A stretch of 64,000 nt of DNA from Cystobasidium ongulense (lineage: Eukaryota; Basidiomycota; Cystobasidiomycetes; Cystobasidiales; Cystobasidiaceae). Positions 1 through 9,261 of the stretch are shown one piece after another (positions within the stretch are counted from its first letter, which is position 1; each line of letters opens with the position of its first letter). The stretch is taken from positions 1,536,975 to 1,600,974 of the forward strand of contig BQUP01000003.1 in NCBI GenBank assembly GCA_022835595.1, read 5' to 3'. Under the pieces are notes generated by a model. It did not search any database, was not told the origin of the DNA, and saw only the letters and a list, made by a program, of their open reading frames with translations. The translations under genes and the position numbers were made by a program.

Positions 1-357
1 CACGTGCAAAGAGGTCGCAGCAGCGGTCATGCGGCTATTTACGTCAGCGGTGTCTTGGTGGTCACGTGACTACAATGTTACAGGCAGACTCCCTTGCGTC
101 AGCGCTGACTAAGCTATACAGGATACAAAAGGGCTTTTTACTTTTTATTCGAATAAATGTCCGTCCTTTTACTTTCATAGCCCAGCAACGAGCGCGTATA
201 CAGTTCTCGTACTCAATGATATCATAGGGACGTAATGGACACGCTCAATAACGCCCGACCAAGTATTGCACAATTCACGGGGTATCGGCTACTGTCACAA
301 AGGTACAGGGCTAGATCAGATATTTTTGACCTGGGCCTGTACCTTTGAATAGTTGAT
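1..357. other. Unassigned left edge
   Basis: I see no gene here. The only clear structure is a 12-bp perfect inverted repeat (298-309 and 336-347, arm CAAAGGTACAGG) around a 26-nt spacer. It ends about 10 bp outside the duplicated RAD16/5S segment. CACGTG and GTCACGTGAC motifs occur at 1-6 and about 60-70. Confidence 0.5.
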
Positions 358-802
358 GCCGTCTTGATAGTGGATCCCTGGTGGTAGGTCGTCGGTCCAC
401 TTGACCATGCACCAGGATTTAGCTGAGAATACCTCTCCGGTCTATGGGAACCCCGCAGCAGAGCTTCTAGCCATGGACAGAATCCACAGACTTGTTCGTT
501 TAGGCCTTTAGACAGGGACAAACTCTGCGAAAAACTAACATCCAAATCTTTTTGATTCTCCTTTAGGGTCAACATCGGCCAGTCATCGTCAAGCGACTTA
601 TCATCGAGAACAGCATTGAAAGCAAGATCGTGGAGCTCCAGAAGAAGAAAGAGAATATGACTGGAGCGTATGTCATTTTCATCACCCACTCGCTTACCCC
701 AATGCTGACTCCATTCTTGACGCTCGCAGTGCACTAGGAGACGACGACCAGGCTTTGGGGCGCCTCACACCAGAAGATCTCTCTTTCCTTTTCGTAATGT
801 AA
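358..802 (+). pseudogene. Truncated copy of RAD16 3' end
   Basis: The segment holds only the last part of RAD16: DPWW at the end of one exon, the exon coding for [15 protein letters not shown], the exon from [11 protein letters not shown] to KKENMTGA, and the final exon ending in LSFLFVM and a stop at 800-802. No SNF2 ATPase core or RING precedes it. Compared with the intact gene on the minus strand, the acceptor before the NPAAEL exon has changed from CTATAG to CTATGG, and a Gln codon reads Leu. It is therefore a non-functional fragment of a host gene that arrived with the inverted duplication. The two last exons are still unchanged at protein level, so the copy is fairly young. Confidence 0.88.
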
Positions 803-1140
803 TCTTGGGTGGACCCTCCAGTTAATATTTAGGTACGAGGTGTGTGTCACGCCGAGGTAGATTCTTCGGTATTGGGTCTGCGTGTTTGGAAGGAAGGAAA
901 AAAGGTGCGGTATCAGCTGGTTTGACTGACCGTAGTGATTGGGAAATAGAGGAGGAACTTGAACGTACGCTTTGACTTGCAACATGTAGTGCACATTATG
1001 TAGATTTACTGAGCAATGGCCCTCTTTCATGCTTTTGCAATGCTATCTTCGGCAACGACCTGAAAATCTTAAGCTGGCTGCCAGGTATCGTTGACTGCCT
1101 CCAGCCGTTGGTTATATTCCGACTTTGCACCCAAATCTTC

Positions 1141-1258
1141 ATCTACGGCCATACCAAGCAAAAAGCACTGCATCCCGTCCGATCTGCAAAGTTAAGCTGC
1201 TTAGGGCCTCGTCAGTACTATGGTGGGGGACCACATGGGAATCCGAGTTGCCGTGGAT
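1141..1258 (+). rRNA. 5S ribosomal RNA (left copy)
   Basis: This 118-nt gene has the standard eukaryotic 5S layout. The 5' end ATCTACGGC pairs with the 3' end GCCGTGGAT to make helix I. The internal control region includes AAGCACTGCATCCCGTCCGA and GATCTGCAAAGTTAAGC, and GGTGGGGGACCACATGGGAA lies near the 3' end. A TTTT tract follows for Pol III termination. It differs from the copy at 14667-14784 by two bases near the 3' strand: GAGTTG against GAGGTG, and GTGGAT against GTAGAT. The first change departs from the usual GGTG of 5S genes, so this copy may be the poorer one. It is dispersed among protein genes, not in an rDNA array as far as the window shows. Confidence 0.93.
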
Positions 1259-1290
1259 CTTTTGTAACTTCTTTTTGCACATTTACAAAA

Positions 1291-1964
1291 GAATTGATTA
1301 GCATGCGACCTTGCGTTATGTGATTTGCGTACGTTTGCTACACTATCTGGTTTAAGCGTGGTTTGAGCGCTTGTCGGCTTTTTTTGTGTCTTTACCTTCA
1401 CCAAAAAGCTCTGTTCGTGCTCGCTATCCCGCATCAGTCTATACGAGCACAGCGCTCCAGAAGGGCAAGGAAAACTTACAGTATGCTGCAATAATCGTGA
1501 AGAGCATGATAGAAACATGCTTAGAAATGCCGCTATCACTCGTTGAGAATCCCATTTGTCTAGTGCACCAGACGCGACGGGGTGTACCGGAAAGAGAAGA
1601 TCAGTAGCTTAAGGACGCCTTGAGAATGCATCCCGCTGCAATTGACATTGCTGGCATGGAAACAATGCAGACCAGCAGTGGTTCGCTTGCACTTCTTATG
1701 CCGCTGTCCTTCACGTGTACCTGCGCGCGAGTTGCCTTCAAGCTTCTTGCATGCGTACCATTCCATTCTTGAACCGGGACATTCCAGACTACACTCCTTT
1801 ACAGCAGCAAGAACGTGGACACCATCTTCTTCTTGGATCTAGGAAGGATGCGAGTCCCCTCTTGACAGTCACATCTTGCTAAACGCGGTGTCGTCGGTGA
1901 ATGCTTCTGGATGAAAACATTGGTATAGACCCCCAGCCTAGAGGGCTTGATCCAGTTCGCAAGC
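1291..1964. other. Intergenic region upstream of YEN1
   Basis: About 670 bases between the repeat arm and the YEN1 start codon. Small open frames exist on both strands, but none has recognisable content or a convincing intron pattern. It presumably includes the YEN1 promoter and 5' UTR. Confidence 0.5.
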
Positions 1965-4868
1965 ATGGTGGGTTCATTCGATGCCAGTTCTACACATTCG
2001 TCACCTTATCGCTGTGTTATGTTCCACCGTCTAGGGCGTCGCCGGTTTGTGGGCAGAGATCAAGCCGGTCGCAGTCAGGCAATCCTTCGAGAAGACAGCA
2101 TTCGCGGTCTTTGACGAGGCCTACGAAGCTCTTCAAGATGGCCATCCTATCGAGAAAGGCACAACACTGGGGCTACGAGTGCGTCCAGACTGCTCCACCT
2201 GCTCTGCTCTGCTCGTCTCTTGCTCACCTTGTCGATCATCCTCGTACTTGTTTAGGTGGGTATCGATGCAAGTGCCTGGTTCATACACTCGGAAAAGTCA
2301 GAGGGTGGAGGTACGATTTATCGCTGTGCTTGCAAACACGCAGATGAGAAGACTAAACAGTCGTTTAACTCTCGCAGCCAACCCCGCCCTTCGCAACATG
2401 TTCCATCGCGTGATTAGACTTGCTCGAGCAGGCGTTAGAGCTCTTTTTGTCTTTGATGGTCCTCACCGTCCTTCTGTTAAGCGTGGCCATCGCATATACC
2501 GCGGGAGCCATTCCATCCAGAAAGATTTCGAGCGTATAGTGGAAGCTTTCGGCTTTGAGTGGCGCACTGTAAGCAAAGCTAATACATCCCCCATCAGGGC
2601 ACGAGCATGGCAGGCGCAATCTAACGTGTATGTACCTCTACTTAGGCGCCTGGAGAAGCAGAAGCAGAGCTAGCGTATCTAAATCGGCGAGGAATGCTGG
2701 ATCTAGTCATTACCGATGATGTAGACTGTCTCCTCTTCGGAGCTAGCACATTGAGTAGGCCTACGGATGCTAGAAACAATATGCTACAAAGCTGATGAAT
2801 CTGCCCTTTCAGTGAAACACGCTCTGATTAACCAGGTCACCGAAGGTATCTATCCTCAATTGTTCGAGCGGGGTACCATAGAATTAGAGCTTGACATGAC
2901 AGTGCCTGGACTTGTCCTTGTCGCTCTGATGTCCGGCGGCGAGTAAGTAATCATCCATAGGTCGAGAACGAGTTTGGGCAGCTAAACATTATTGGGCAGT
3001 TACGATACCTCTGGGCTGACCGGCATTGGACCCAAGATATCGCTGGCCTTGGCAAGAGCTGGATATGGTGAACGGCTCCAGACTATCATGACGGAGTTCA
3101 CAGGGCAAATTCTGCAAGATGAACTTCAAGCGCTCCGCGACGACATCCGCCATGAAATGCGGACTAACCAGTCTGGCTTCTTCGAACGCAAGGCTGGTGC
3201 TGTAGCAAACAAATTCCACGATCAATGGCCTGATGTCGCTGTTGCAAATAGCTATTACAACGCAGTTACTTCAGAAACAAAGAAGTACCGCCATTTCGAT
3301 AAGCCACATCTTTGGCACCGAAGAGTCGATGTCCCTGCACTCGTTACAATAATGGATGACTTGTTTGAATATGTGCATGCCGAAATTCTGCAAAAGTACG
3401 TCCGGAATAGTGTGGGTCGCCATGTGGAAACGACTGACTTGCCTTTCATAGATTGAGGAGCCAGATTTGGGAGTGCATGGTCGTACAAGACCTGATCTGG
3501 ACAATTCGCGACACTGGTATTGCGCTCTCAGTGTCCCCTGCTGGATCGCCGAGCAAGGTGCTAGCTGCAAGTTTAGGCAGTGTCAGCCTGAACAGGTCCA
3601 CTTCAGACAAGAGTGACAGCGCCGCAGCAGACATAGTACTCCACCGCATAGACAAGAAAAGAGCACCGCCTAAGAAGTCTGAGAACTATATCACAGACGA
3701 GCTTCAACTGATAGTGGATCCGAGTCCAGCAGCGTCGCTCGCACAGAAGCACCTTCAACATCCAGACCCAAACATTGGCAAGCTGCAGGCGAGAAAAGAA
3801 GAGGAGGCAGCAACAATACGCGCTCTATATGGCCCTGATCATCCTGGTGCTGTCCCTGCTCCGGCTAGAAACTCCCAGTATGACAATCCCCATGAAAGTC
3901 AAAAGATGTGGATTCAGGAGAGCCTGCTAAGAATGGCAGTTCCGGGAATGGTGTTGGCGTGGGAAGAACGGGAGCAGGCTAAGATTGAGGCTAAAGCTAA
4001 CAAGGGAAAGAAAGCTGCAAGCAAGCAGCCCCCTACTGGAAAGAAGAAGGTCGATGCGACAACCAGAAAGTCTAGCACGCCAACAAAGTCGTCGAGGAAG
4101 GCTGTAAAACCAAAAGCAACAGCCCAATCGGACTCCGAGTCAGAGCTGGAAGACCTCTTTCCACCGTCGGGTTCGCAGGATGTCTTTTCTTCCCCTGCTA
4201 TGACAAAAGATACCTCGGGCTCAAGTACGACCCAGAGCCAAGCCGGCGCGAGAGTGTCTGTCAGCGCAAGTGCCGCAATCTACAAGAGGCCTAAGGACCG
4301 AAAAGCACCTTCATCCTCAAGCAGTTCCGATTCCGACATCCAGCTGATAAATGCACCCCAGGCGGCTCCTCGTAAATCGCCAAAGAAGTCTCCACGGAAG
4401 TCTGCAAATCAGACGACCGCTCGAGGTCCTCAATCATCTGTAGATGATGGCACAAATGGACCTGCACCACCCATCATAGCTTTCAATGTGGTCAAGAACG
4501 GAGGGGCCCATACGCAAAACAAGTCTTACAAAATAGATGGGGCACCTAAGCCTACAAGCAGACCCGACCCCCCAAAAAAGAAGTACACCTATCGCGATCT
4601 TGTCGACAGCGACGCTGATTCCGATGGGGATGAGGAACTGCCTTCACTTAGTCATCTGCTGAAGCCGAGCGACAAGACTAGACGTCGAGGAAGCTGGGGT
4701 TCGGCAAACAGCCTGTCCACTTCAGGCTCGCGAAGCTCATCTTCTAATTCGACGCAAAAGCCTTCACGAGACGCAGACGCTTCTTCAGAAGGCAGGAAAG
4801 CGTTTGTTAAAAAGGCCATCCGTCCGGTGCCGAATAGCCAGATTATCGATCTCTGCTCCTCGGACTAG
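1965..4868 (+). CDS. Holliday-junction resolvase, XPG/Rad2 family (Yen1/GEN1)
   Basis: This is a structure-specific endonuclease that cuts Holliday junctions and 5' flaps in nuclear recombination repair. Eight exons give 814 residues: 1965-1967, 2035-2178, 2256-2310, 2378-2568, 2646-2754, 2813-2942, 3000-3395 and 3452-4868. All phases close. The first exon is the ATG alone, and splicing yields MGVAGLWAEIKP, the expected Rad2-family N-terminus. The XPG-N part has VGIDASAW and VFDGPHRP. The XPG-I part has APGEAEAELAYL and ITDDVDCLLFGA with the acidic metal ligands. GGDY plus GLTGIGPKISLALARAGYG is the helix-two-turn-helix seen in Yen1 and GEN1. The C-terminal ~450 residues are low-complexity, Lys/Ser/Pro-rich, and end in IIDLCSSD, a likely SUMO-interacting motif. 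FEN1, EXO1 and XPG fit less well because of this domain order and the long tail. Confidence 0.93.
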
Positions 4869-5102
4869 ACACGAGATGTAAGATGGCTATTGTGTAGGTT
4901 TGGGCACAAGTGCTACCAGTCGTTCAATTTTAGTTGCATAAGTCGTTGCAGTGTCGCATTGAATCTTTGTTGTTGTTGCATCAGTCAGAAGAAAGGTAGG
5001 CTCAGCTTGTGAATGCTTTGCAATGCATATACCGTGTTTGTTCACATCTAACAGTGTTGCGATATCAACTTGCATTTTACTTTAAATTGCAGATGAGATG
5101 GC
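4869..5102. other. Convergent 3' region YEN1/CTNNBL1
   Basis: The two stop codons face each other across 234 bases. AT-rich runs here could serve 3'-end formation on either strand. No gene is visible. Confidence 0.4.
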
Positions 5103-7391
5103 TTAACAACTTCTTAAATACGAGATAAGATGCCCGATAATTTGGCGTTTGTTTGCGGCATCTGCCTCTGCTGCGGCGTCCGACATGCTCAATTTCGCCT
5201 CTCCCTCCCCCTCTGATGTACCTCTTGGCGAATCACCAATGTTATCTTGATATTCCTGGAGAACCTTTATCACCTCCGCGAACGATGCGCCCTGGTTTGA
5301 TAGCGCTGTCTTTGTGTGATCTCGGGCCTGTTGTTGGCGATAGTTAGCCAACCTCGTCTGATAGACGTGAGGAGAACAGGTACTTACTCCATCATCTTCC
5401 ATACATACCCACGCTAACACATAGTCTGCTAGCTGTAAGCTCAGCAAGCCCGCTTCAAGCTTATTGAGGTATATTTCAACATCATCAAGCTCCAAGCCTT
5501 GATCTGCCAGATCTTGCCGCTCGGTATCTAACTCTTTCTCCCTTTTCCTGATACGGTTGAGCAGACTTACCCTCAAAGCCAGCAAACGATCAAGCTTAGC
5601 GTAGTCGTCCTCAATAAACTTCTTCAGCACTCGTATTCTAGGTATCGAGTCACTCTCGAGGTTAGATAGAAGAGCCGCAAGAATCGCTAGAATATGTTCT
5701 TCGTCTTCAGCTGTGAGGTTATGTGCCGCTCGTTTCTTCTTGTCCTTTTCGTTTTCCTGGTAAGTATGTTGCGATCAGCACATGGATTGGCAGTTTGAGG
5801 TTAGCATGTCGTACCTTGTTCATGAAAGCCGAAAACAGACTCTTCAAGCCAAGTACTTCCACGAACCGCTCGCAGGCTGCTGTACCAGCGTCACCAGTAA
5901 GAGCGTGATCAAGGACTTTGATAGCTCTGTTGCGTGCTAGCATCTTGTCCTTCATCATGATGACCATCAACTCAACACCTTCCTCCTTCAAGAATTGGGC
6001 CTTGTTCTCAGGTTCCGACAAAGCCGAGCAGACGCAATCAAATACGTTTTCCATGTACTCTGTCTCTTCAGCGCCGTACGGATCTCGCTTTCGATACGTT
6101 GACAGCACTTTGAGGCATGCCTCCATTCCCGCATTCTTCCCGAACGCTAGACGGGCTTCGCGACCCGTTTCCGCGCCTTGCAGGATTATGGACAAAAGCT
6201 CGGCTGCGTATTGCCTATTCTGTGCGAGAGAGTCATCTTCGCGCTTGTCTTTGTCTTTCTTCGAGGGGAGTTGCAAGCGCTTCAGAAGCCAAGGGATGAA
6301 CGAGGTCTGGGTAGCAAAGGTGCGGCTTAGATTTGGTGAAAGGGAGAGGAGATTTTCTATGAGAGACAAGGAGTGGTACACGCCCGTTCTTTCCTGTTCT
6401 TCATCTTCGTTGAGGCGCCCAAGGTTGTTTACGAGCAGTTCTGCCAGTTGTGCCGATAGGAGGGCATTCGCAAAAGCTACAACAGCTGCTCGCCGCGCAT
6501 CTTCATCTTCGTCCTCATCTTGACCGTCCTCTCCCTCTGCAACGTCTTCGTCTGTAAGCTCTTCGAGTACTTGTATGACTGTGAGTGAGATATCTACATT
6601 TTCGTGCGACAGTAAGTCCGCTAGGGAATTGACAATGCCTAGTTTGATGAGCTCTGGGTAGTATTCTTTTGGATTTTGGGTGAGTAAGAGCAGTTCTTGG
6701 ATGGCGCTGTCTAGTGCGACCTCAGAGTCAACGAATCTGAAGAATAGTACGTTAGCTTTAATACAGCTCGAGGCCAAGTAAATAAGCTATGCAGAGATGT
6801 CCTCTTACTTGTCAGCTTCGCCACTCCACTTTATGCGCATTTCGGAATTTTTGTTGATAGTTCGTTCAAGATTGAGCAGCTGTCTTCTCACGCTCTGTAT
6901 GCTGATCCTCTGAGCAGCGGAATCATCTTCGCCAGCCTGGTCACCTTCGTCGAAGATGTCCAGGATCTGTTTCTGCGTAGACGAGAGGCCACCACCGAAG
7001 AACCGCCCGTCCTCGTCGTCTTCCGCAAAGTAGTCGCCGTCTCCACCTGGAGGAGCAGCTTGATTGTAGCCATCTTGCTCGTCTTGCAGGTCAGTGGCCG
7101 CTTGCATGTCTTGGTCGGCATCATCCTCGTCTTCGACAGTCACGGCGGTAGCTCTCTGCTTGCCCTTTGAGGTTGGTAGATCTGCAGTGTATGTATATAT
7201 GAGTATAGTATGCACTGCACTGCGGTGTATGCATCTTCTGGCTCACCTTCAGCTGCTTTCCGCTTGTTCGAGACTGAAGAAGTGCCACCGCCTGGCAGTT
7301 TCGGTGCCTATGGTCGTGGGAACCAGCATTACGACTGAGTGACCGTTGCATTATTGAATGGATGACTCACCTTGAAGCCATCGCCGTCCAT
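5103..7391 (-). CDS. Beta-catenin-like protein 1 (CTNNBL1)
   Basis: CTNNBL1 is a nuclear armadillo-repeat protein associated with the Prp19/CDC5L complex of the spliceosome. Five exons give 676 residues: 7371-7391, 7247-7307, 6809-7181, 5815-6736 and 5103-5756. All phases close. The first exon is only 21 bases and codes for MDGDGFK. A Lys-rich, nuclear-localisation-like N-terminus (NKRKAAEDLPTSKGKQR) and an acidic stretch come first. The conserved CTNNBL1 block follows: KFVDSEVALDSAIQELLLL, NPKEYYPELIKLG, NSLADLLSHENVDISLTVI and LEELTDEDV. The armadillo helices and the C-terminal ENIGD-like segment (QDNIGD) are present. A 30-base in-frame GT...AG stretch at 5358-5387 is read here as coding. 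The start lies 148 bases from the RBM42 start on the opposite strand. Confidence 0.94.
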
Positions 7392-7539
7392 TGCTCAGAG
7401 TCTCAACTTGTCTGTTCAGCTGCAGTCGCCGACTTCCAAGCTGGAAACTCGCTTTCTGAATCAAGCTGCGTCTTTCGCTTTTACGCCAACTGCAGCAAAC
7501 CGACCACAACACCTACAGCTCTCACCCGGACACACAGTC
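7392..7539. promoter_or_regulatory. Shared divergent promoter CTNNBL1/RBM42
   Basis: Only 148 bases separate the two start codons, so both 5' UTRs and both core promoters must lie here. I see no TATA box. The two products both act in pre-mRNA splicing, which makes joint control plausible but is inference. Confidence 0.55.
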
Positions 7540-8744
7540 ATGTCCTTTAGACCAATTGGAAGCGCACCTGCTGCATCGCTGCCCAAGAAGCCGGCGTCTC
7601 CTTCAGCAGCGAGTCCTCCAGCAAACGGTGAGCCGGCAGCAGCTCCAACAACCGCTTCTGCAGTACAAGGACCTCAGATTCCAGCACAGCAGCAGCCTCA
7701 GCAGCAACAGTATCCCGCGTACTCGGCTGGAACTAGCTACAGCCCTACAACAGGCTACAGTGCCTCGGCCGCTGTGGCTGGACCGTCTTATGATCAAGCC
7801 GGACAGGCATACCCTGGGTACTCGGGCTATGGAGCAGCTGCATACCCTGGCTACGATGCTTACTCGGCATACGCTGGTGCTTCGTCTGGATATGACTATG
7901 CTGCGTCGGGATACGGGTATGGAGGTTCTAGCAGTGCTGGTCCTTCAAATGGCTATGGAATGACCGACGAGGAGCTAGCTGCTCAGCAGTCAGCGTGTGA
8001 GTTCTCCTTTTTGTTAGCGTCAGCTTATCTGGTCGTGTCTGATGTGTAATTGATGTAACGACAGACAATCCGGACAATGCACAGCAGCAGGACGGCAAGC
8101 CAAAGCACGTCAAAGGTCAAGCTCGCCGAACAGTCCTACGCAAGGGTGCTGGAGAGGTATGGGAAGATCAGACCCTCATGGAATGGGACCCTAAACATTT
8201 CAGGCTATTCATTGGAGATCTTGGTAACGATGTCAATGACGAGGACCTCGTCAAAGCTTTTGGACCAGACAAGGGATGGAAGAGCTTCGTGAAAGCCAAA
8301 GTCATTCGAGACAAGGTTACGGGCAAGACAAGAGGCTATGGGTTTGTCAGTTACTCGGATCCTGAAGACTTCATGGTAAGTTACATTGCGTCTGTGCTAT
8401 TCCAAGGCTTCGCTGACCATATAACTTGGCCAATTCAATGCTCCTCTGCTATTTAACGCGCATTGTGCGGCTCACAGAAAGCATGGAAGGGAATGGAAAA
8501 CAAATACATAGGTTCGAGACCCGTCAAGATCTCCAAGGCGACTACCAAAGTTGGCCAGATAGACATTGGAGAACGCAAAGCACGCGAATTGGACACAAAG
8601 AAAAAGGCACATACGGTCGGCAACAAGGTGAGCTGCAAATCGTCTTCCTGCTAGATGCGTGCATGTGCTAATATCGTCTCGATTTAACAGGTACGAGGTG
8701 CCGTGGCCCTGTCTGGTACTTGGAAACCGTATATCCGACGTTAG
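7540..8744 (+). CDS. RNA-binding protein 42 (RBM42)
   Basis: A single-RRM protein of the RBM42 family, which in other eukaryotes is found with the U4/U6.U5 tri-snRNP. Four exons give 323 residues: 7540-7996, 8065-8375, 8478-8627 and 8691-8744. All phases close. The first ~150 residues are Ala/Gln/Tyr-rich low complexity with Tyr-Gly-type repeats. Then comes the RBM42 signature: TVLRKGAGEVWEDQTL and MEWDPKHFRLFIGDLGNDV, followed by RNP2 (LFIGDL) and RNP1 (KTRGYGFVSY). The RRM ends in GSRPVKISKATTK, and the tail is short and basic. The start follows from the first in-frame ATG and the near-adjacent divergent gene. Confidence 0.93.
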
Positions 8745-9261
8745 CGGGTGCGTAGTATGAGGCTGTCTTCCGCGTGACATTGGAGAACTGGCCTTCAAGT
8801 ACCGCGGCAGGATAACGACCAACCTTTTGTCAAGTGTATTGCTACCGTCCATTACTGTTTTTTGCAAGTGGCGCCCATGTTGTCGGCAAGCTTGCTCGAC
8901 TAGCGTCTAGATGCGGGCAATAGATTAACGGCTTGTATGACTCTTCAGCTATCTATCATCTTCTTGCTTCTTGTGCAGCCATCCTTCGTGCACCTTGCGT
9001 TTGCTACGGTGCATTCTAGAATTTGCGGTGCTTTGTCAGCCGATATTCACACCTTCAATCTATCCGACTGACCTTGCTTTCATTCAAGCTGACTCGACTC
9101 GACTCGCTGGGACGATACACGTTGCGAGCATCGTCGAGACCATGTCAGGCAGCAACAGCAAGAGCAGCAGTCATCGAATACTGTAGGCGCAGCGTGCGAC
9201 TCGAAAGCGACGCCCTTTGCAGCAGCCATCCATCACGTGGGTCGGCACAGCAAGATCAATA
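8745..9261. other. RBM42-RAD5 intergenic region
   Basis: About 517 bases that hold the 3' end of RBM42 and the promoter and 5' leader of RAD5. No further gene is visible apart from the upstream ORF listed separately. Confidence 0.5.
9142..9186 (+). promoter_or_regulatory. Upstream ORF before RAD5
   Basis: ATG at 9142 opens a 14-codon frame (MSGSNSKSSSHRIL) ending in TAG 76 bases before the RAD5 start. It could dampen RAD5 translation if it lies in the mRNA leader. I tested splicing it into RAD5 from the GTAGGC at its end, but the phase does not fit. Confidence 0.4.

Larger units (their letters stand above)
358..1290 (+). repeat. Inverted repeat, left arm (RAD16 3' end + 5S)
   Basis: This segment is repeated in reverse orientation at 14640-15571. 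Over the ~420 bp I aligned by eye (RAD16 last exon to 5S start) there are about 16 substitutions and one short indel, roughly 96% identity. The 5S genes themselves differ at 2 of 118 positions. The arms enclose about 13.3 kb with YEN1, CTNNBL1, RBM42 and RAD5. The exact ends are approximate, because similarity fades over 10-25 bases at each edge. Confidence 0.9.

Noticed and set aside
734-1030. Conserved 98-residue minus-strand frame, matched by 14903-15364 on the plus strand
   Set aside because: The two are antisense to the RAD16 3' end and its flank. Similarity follows from the duplicated DNA, and the RAD16 exons account for the coding strand.
1108-1323. Open frame of 71 codons and its near-identical partner at 14626-14817
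   Set aside because: Both simply read through the 5S rRNA genes. Their similarity is explained by the inverted repeat.
5358-5387. 30-base GT...AG segment in CTNNBL1
   Set aside because: Too short for a spliceosomal intron and a multiple of three. I kept it as coding, though cDNA could decide.
8505-8520. GGTTCGAGACCC, which resembles a tRNA B-box
   Set aside because: It lies in the RRM-coding exon of RBM42 and has no cloverleaf or A-box at the right distance.
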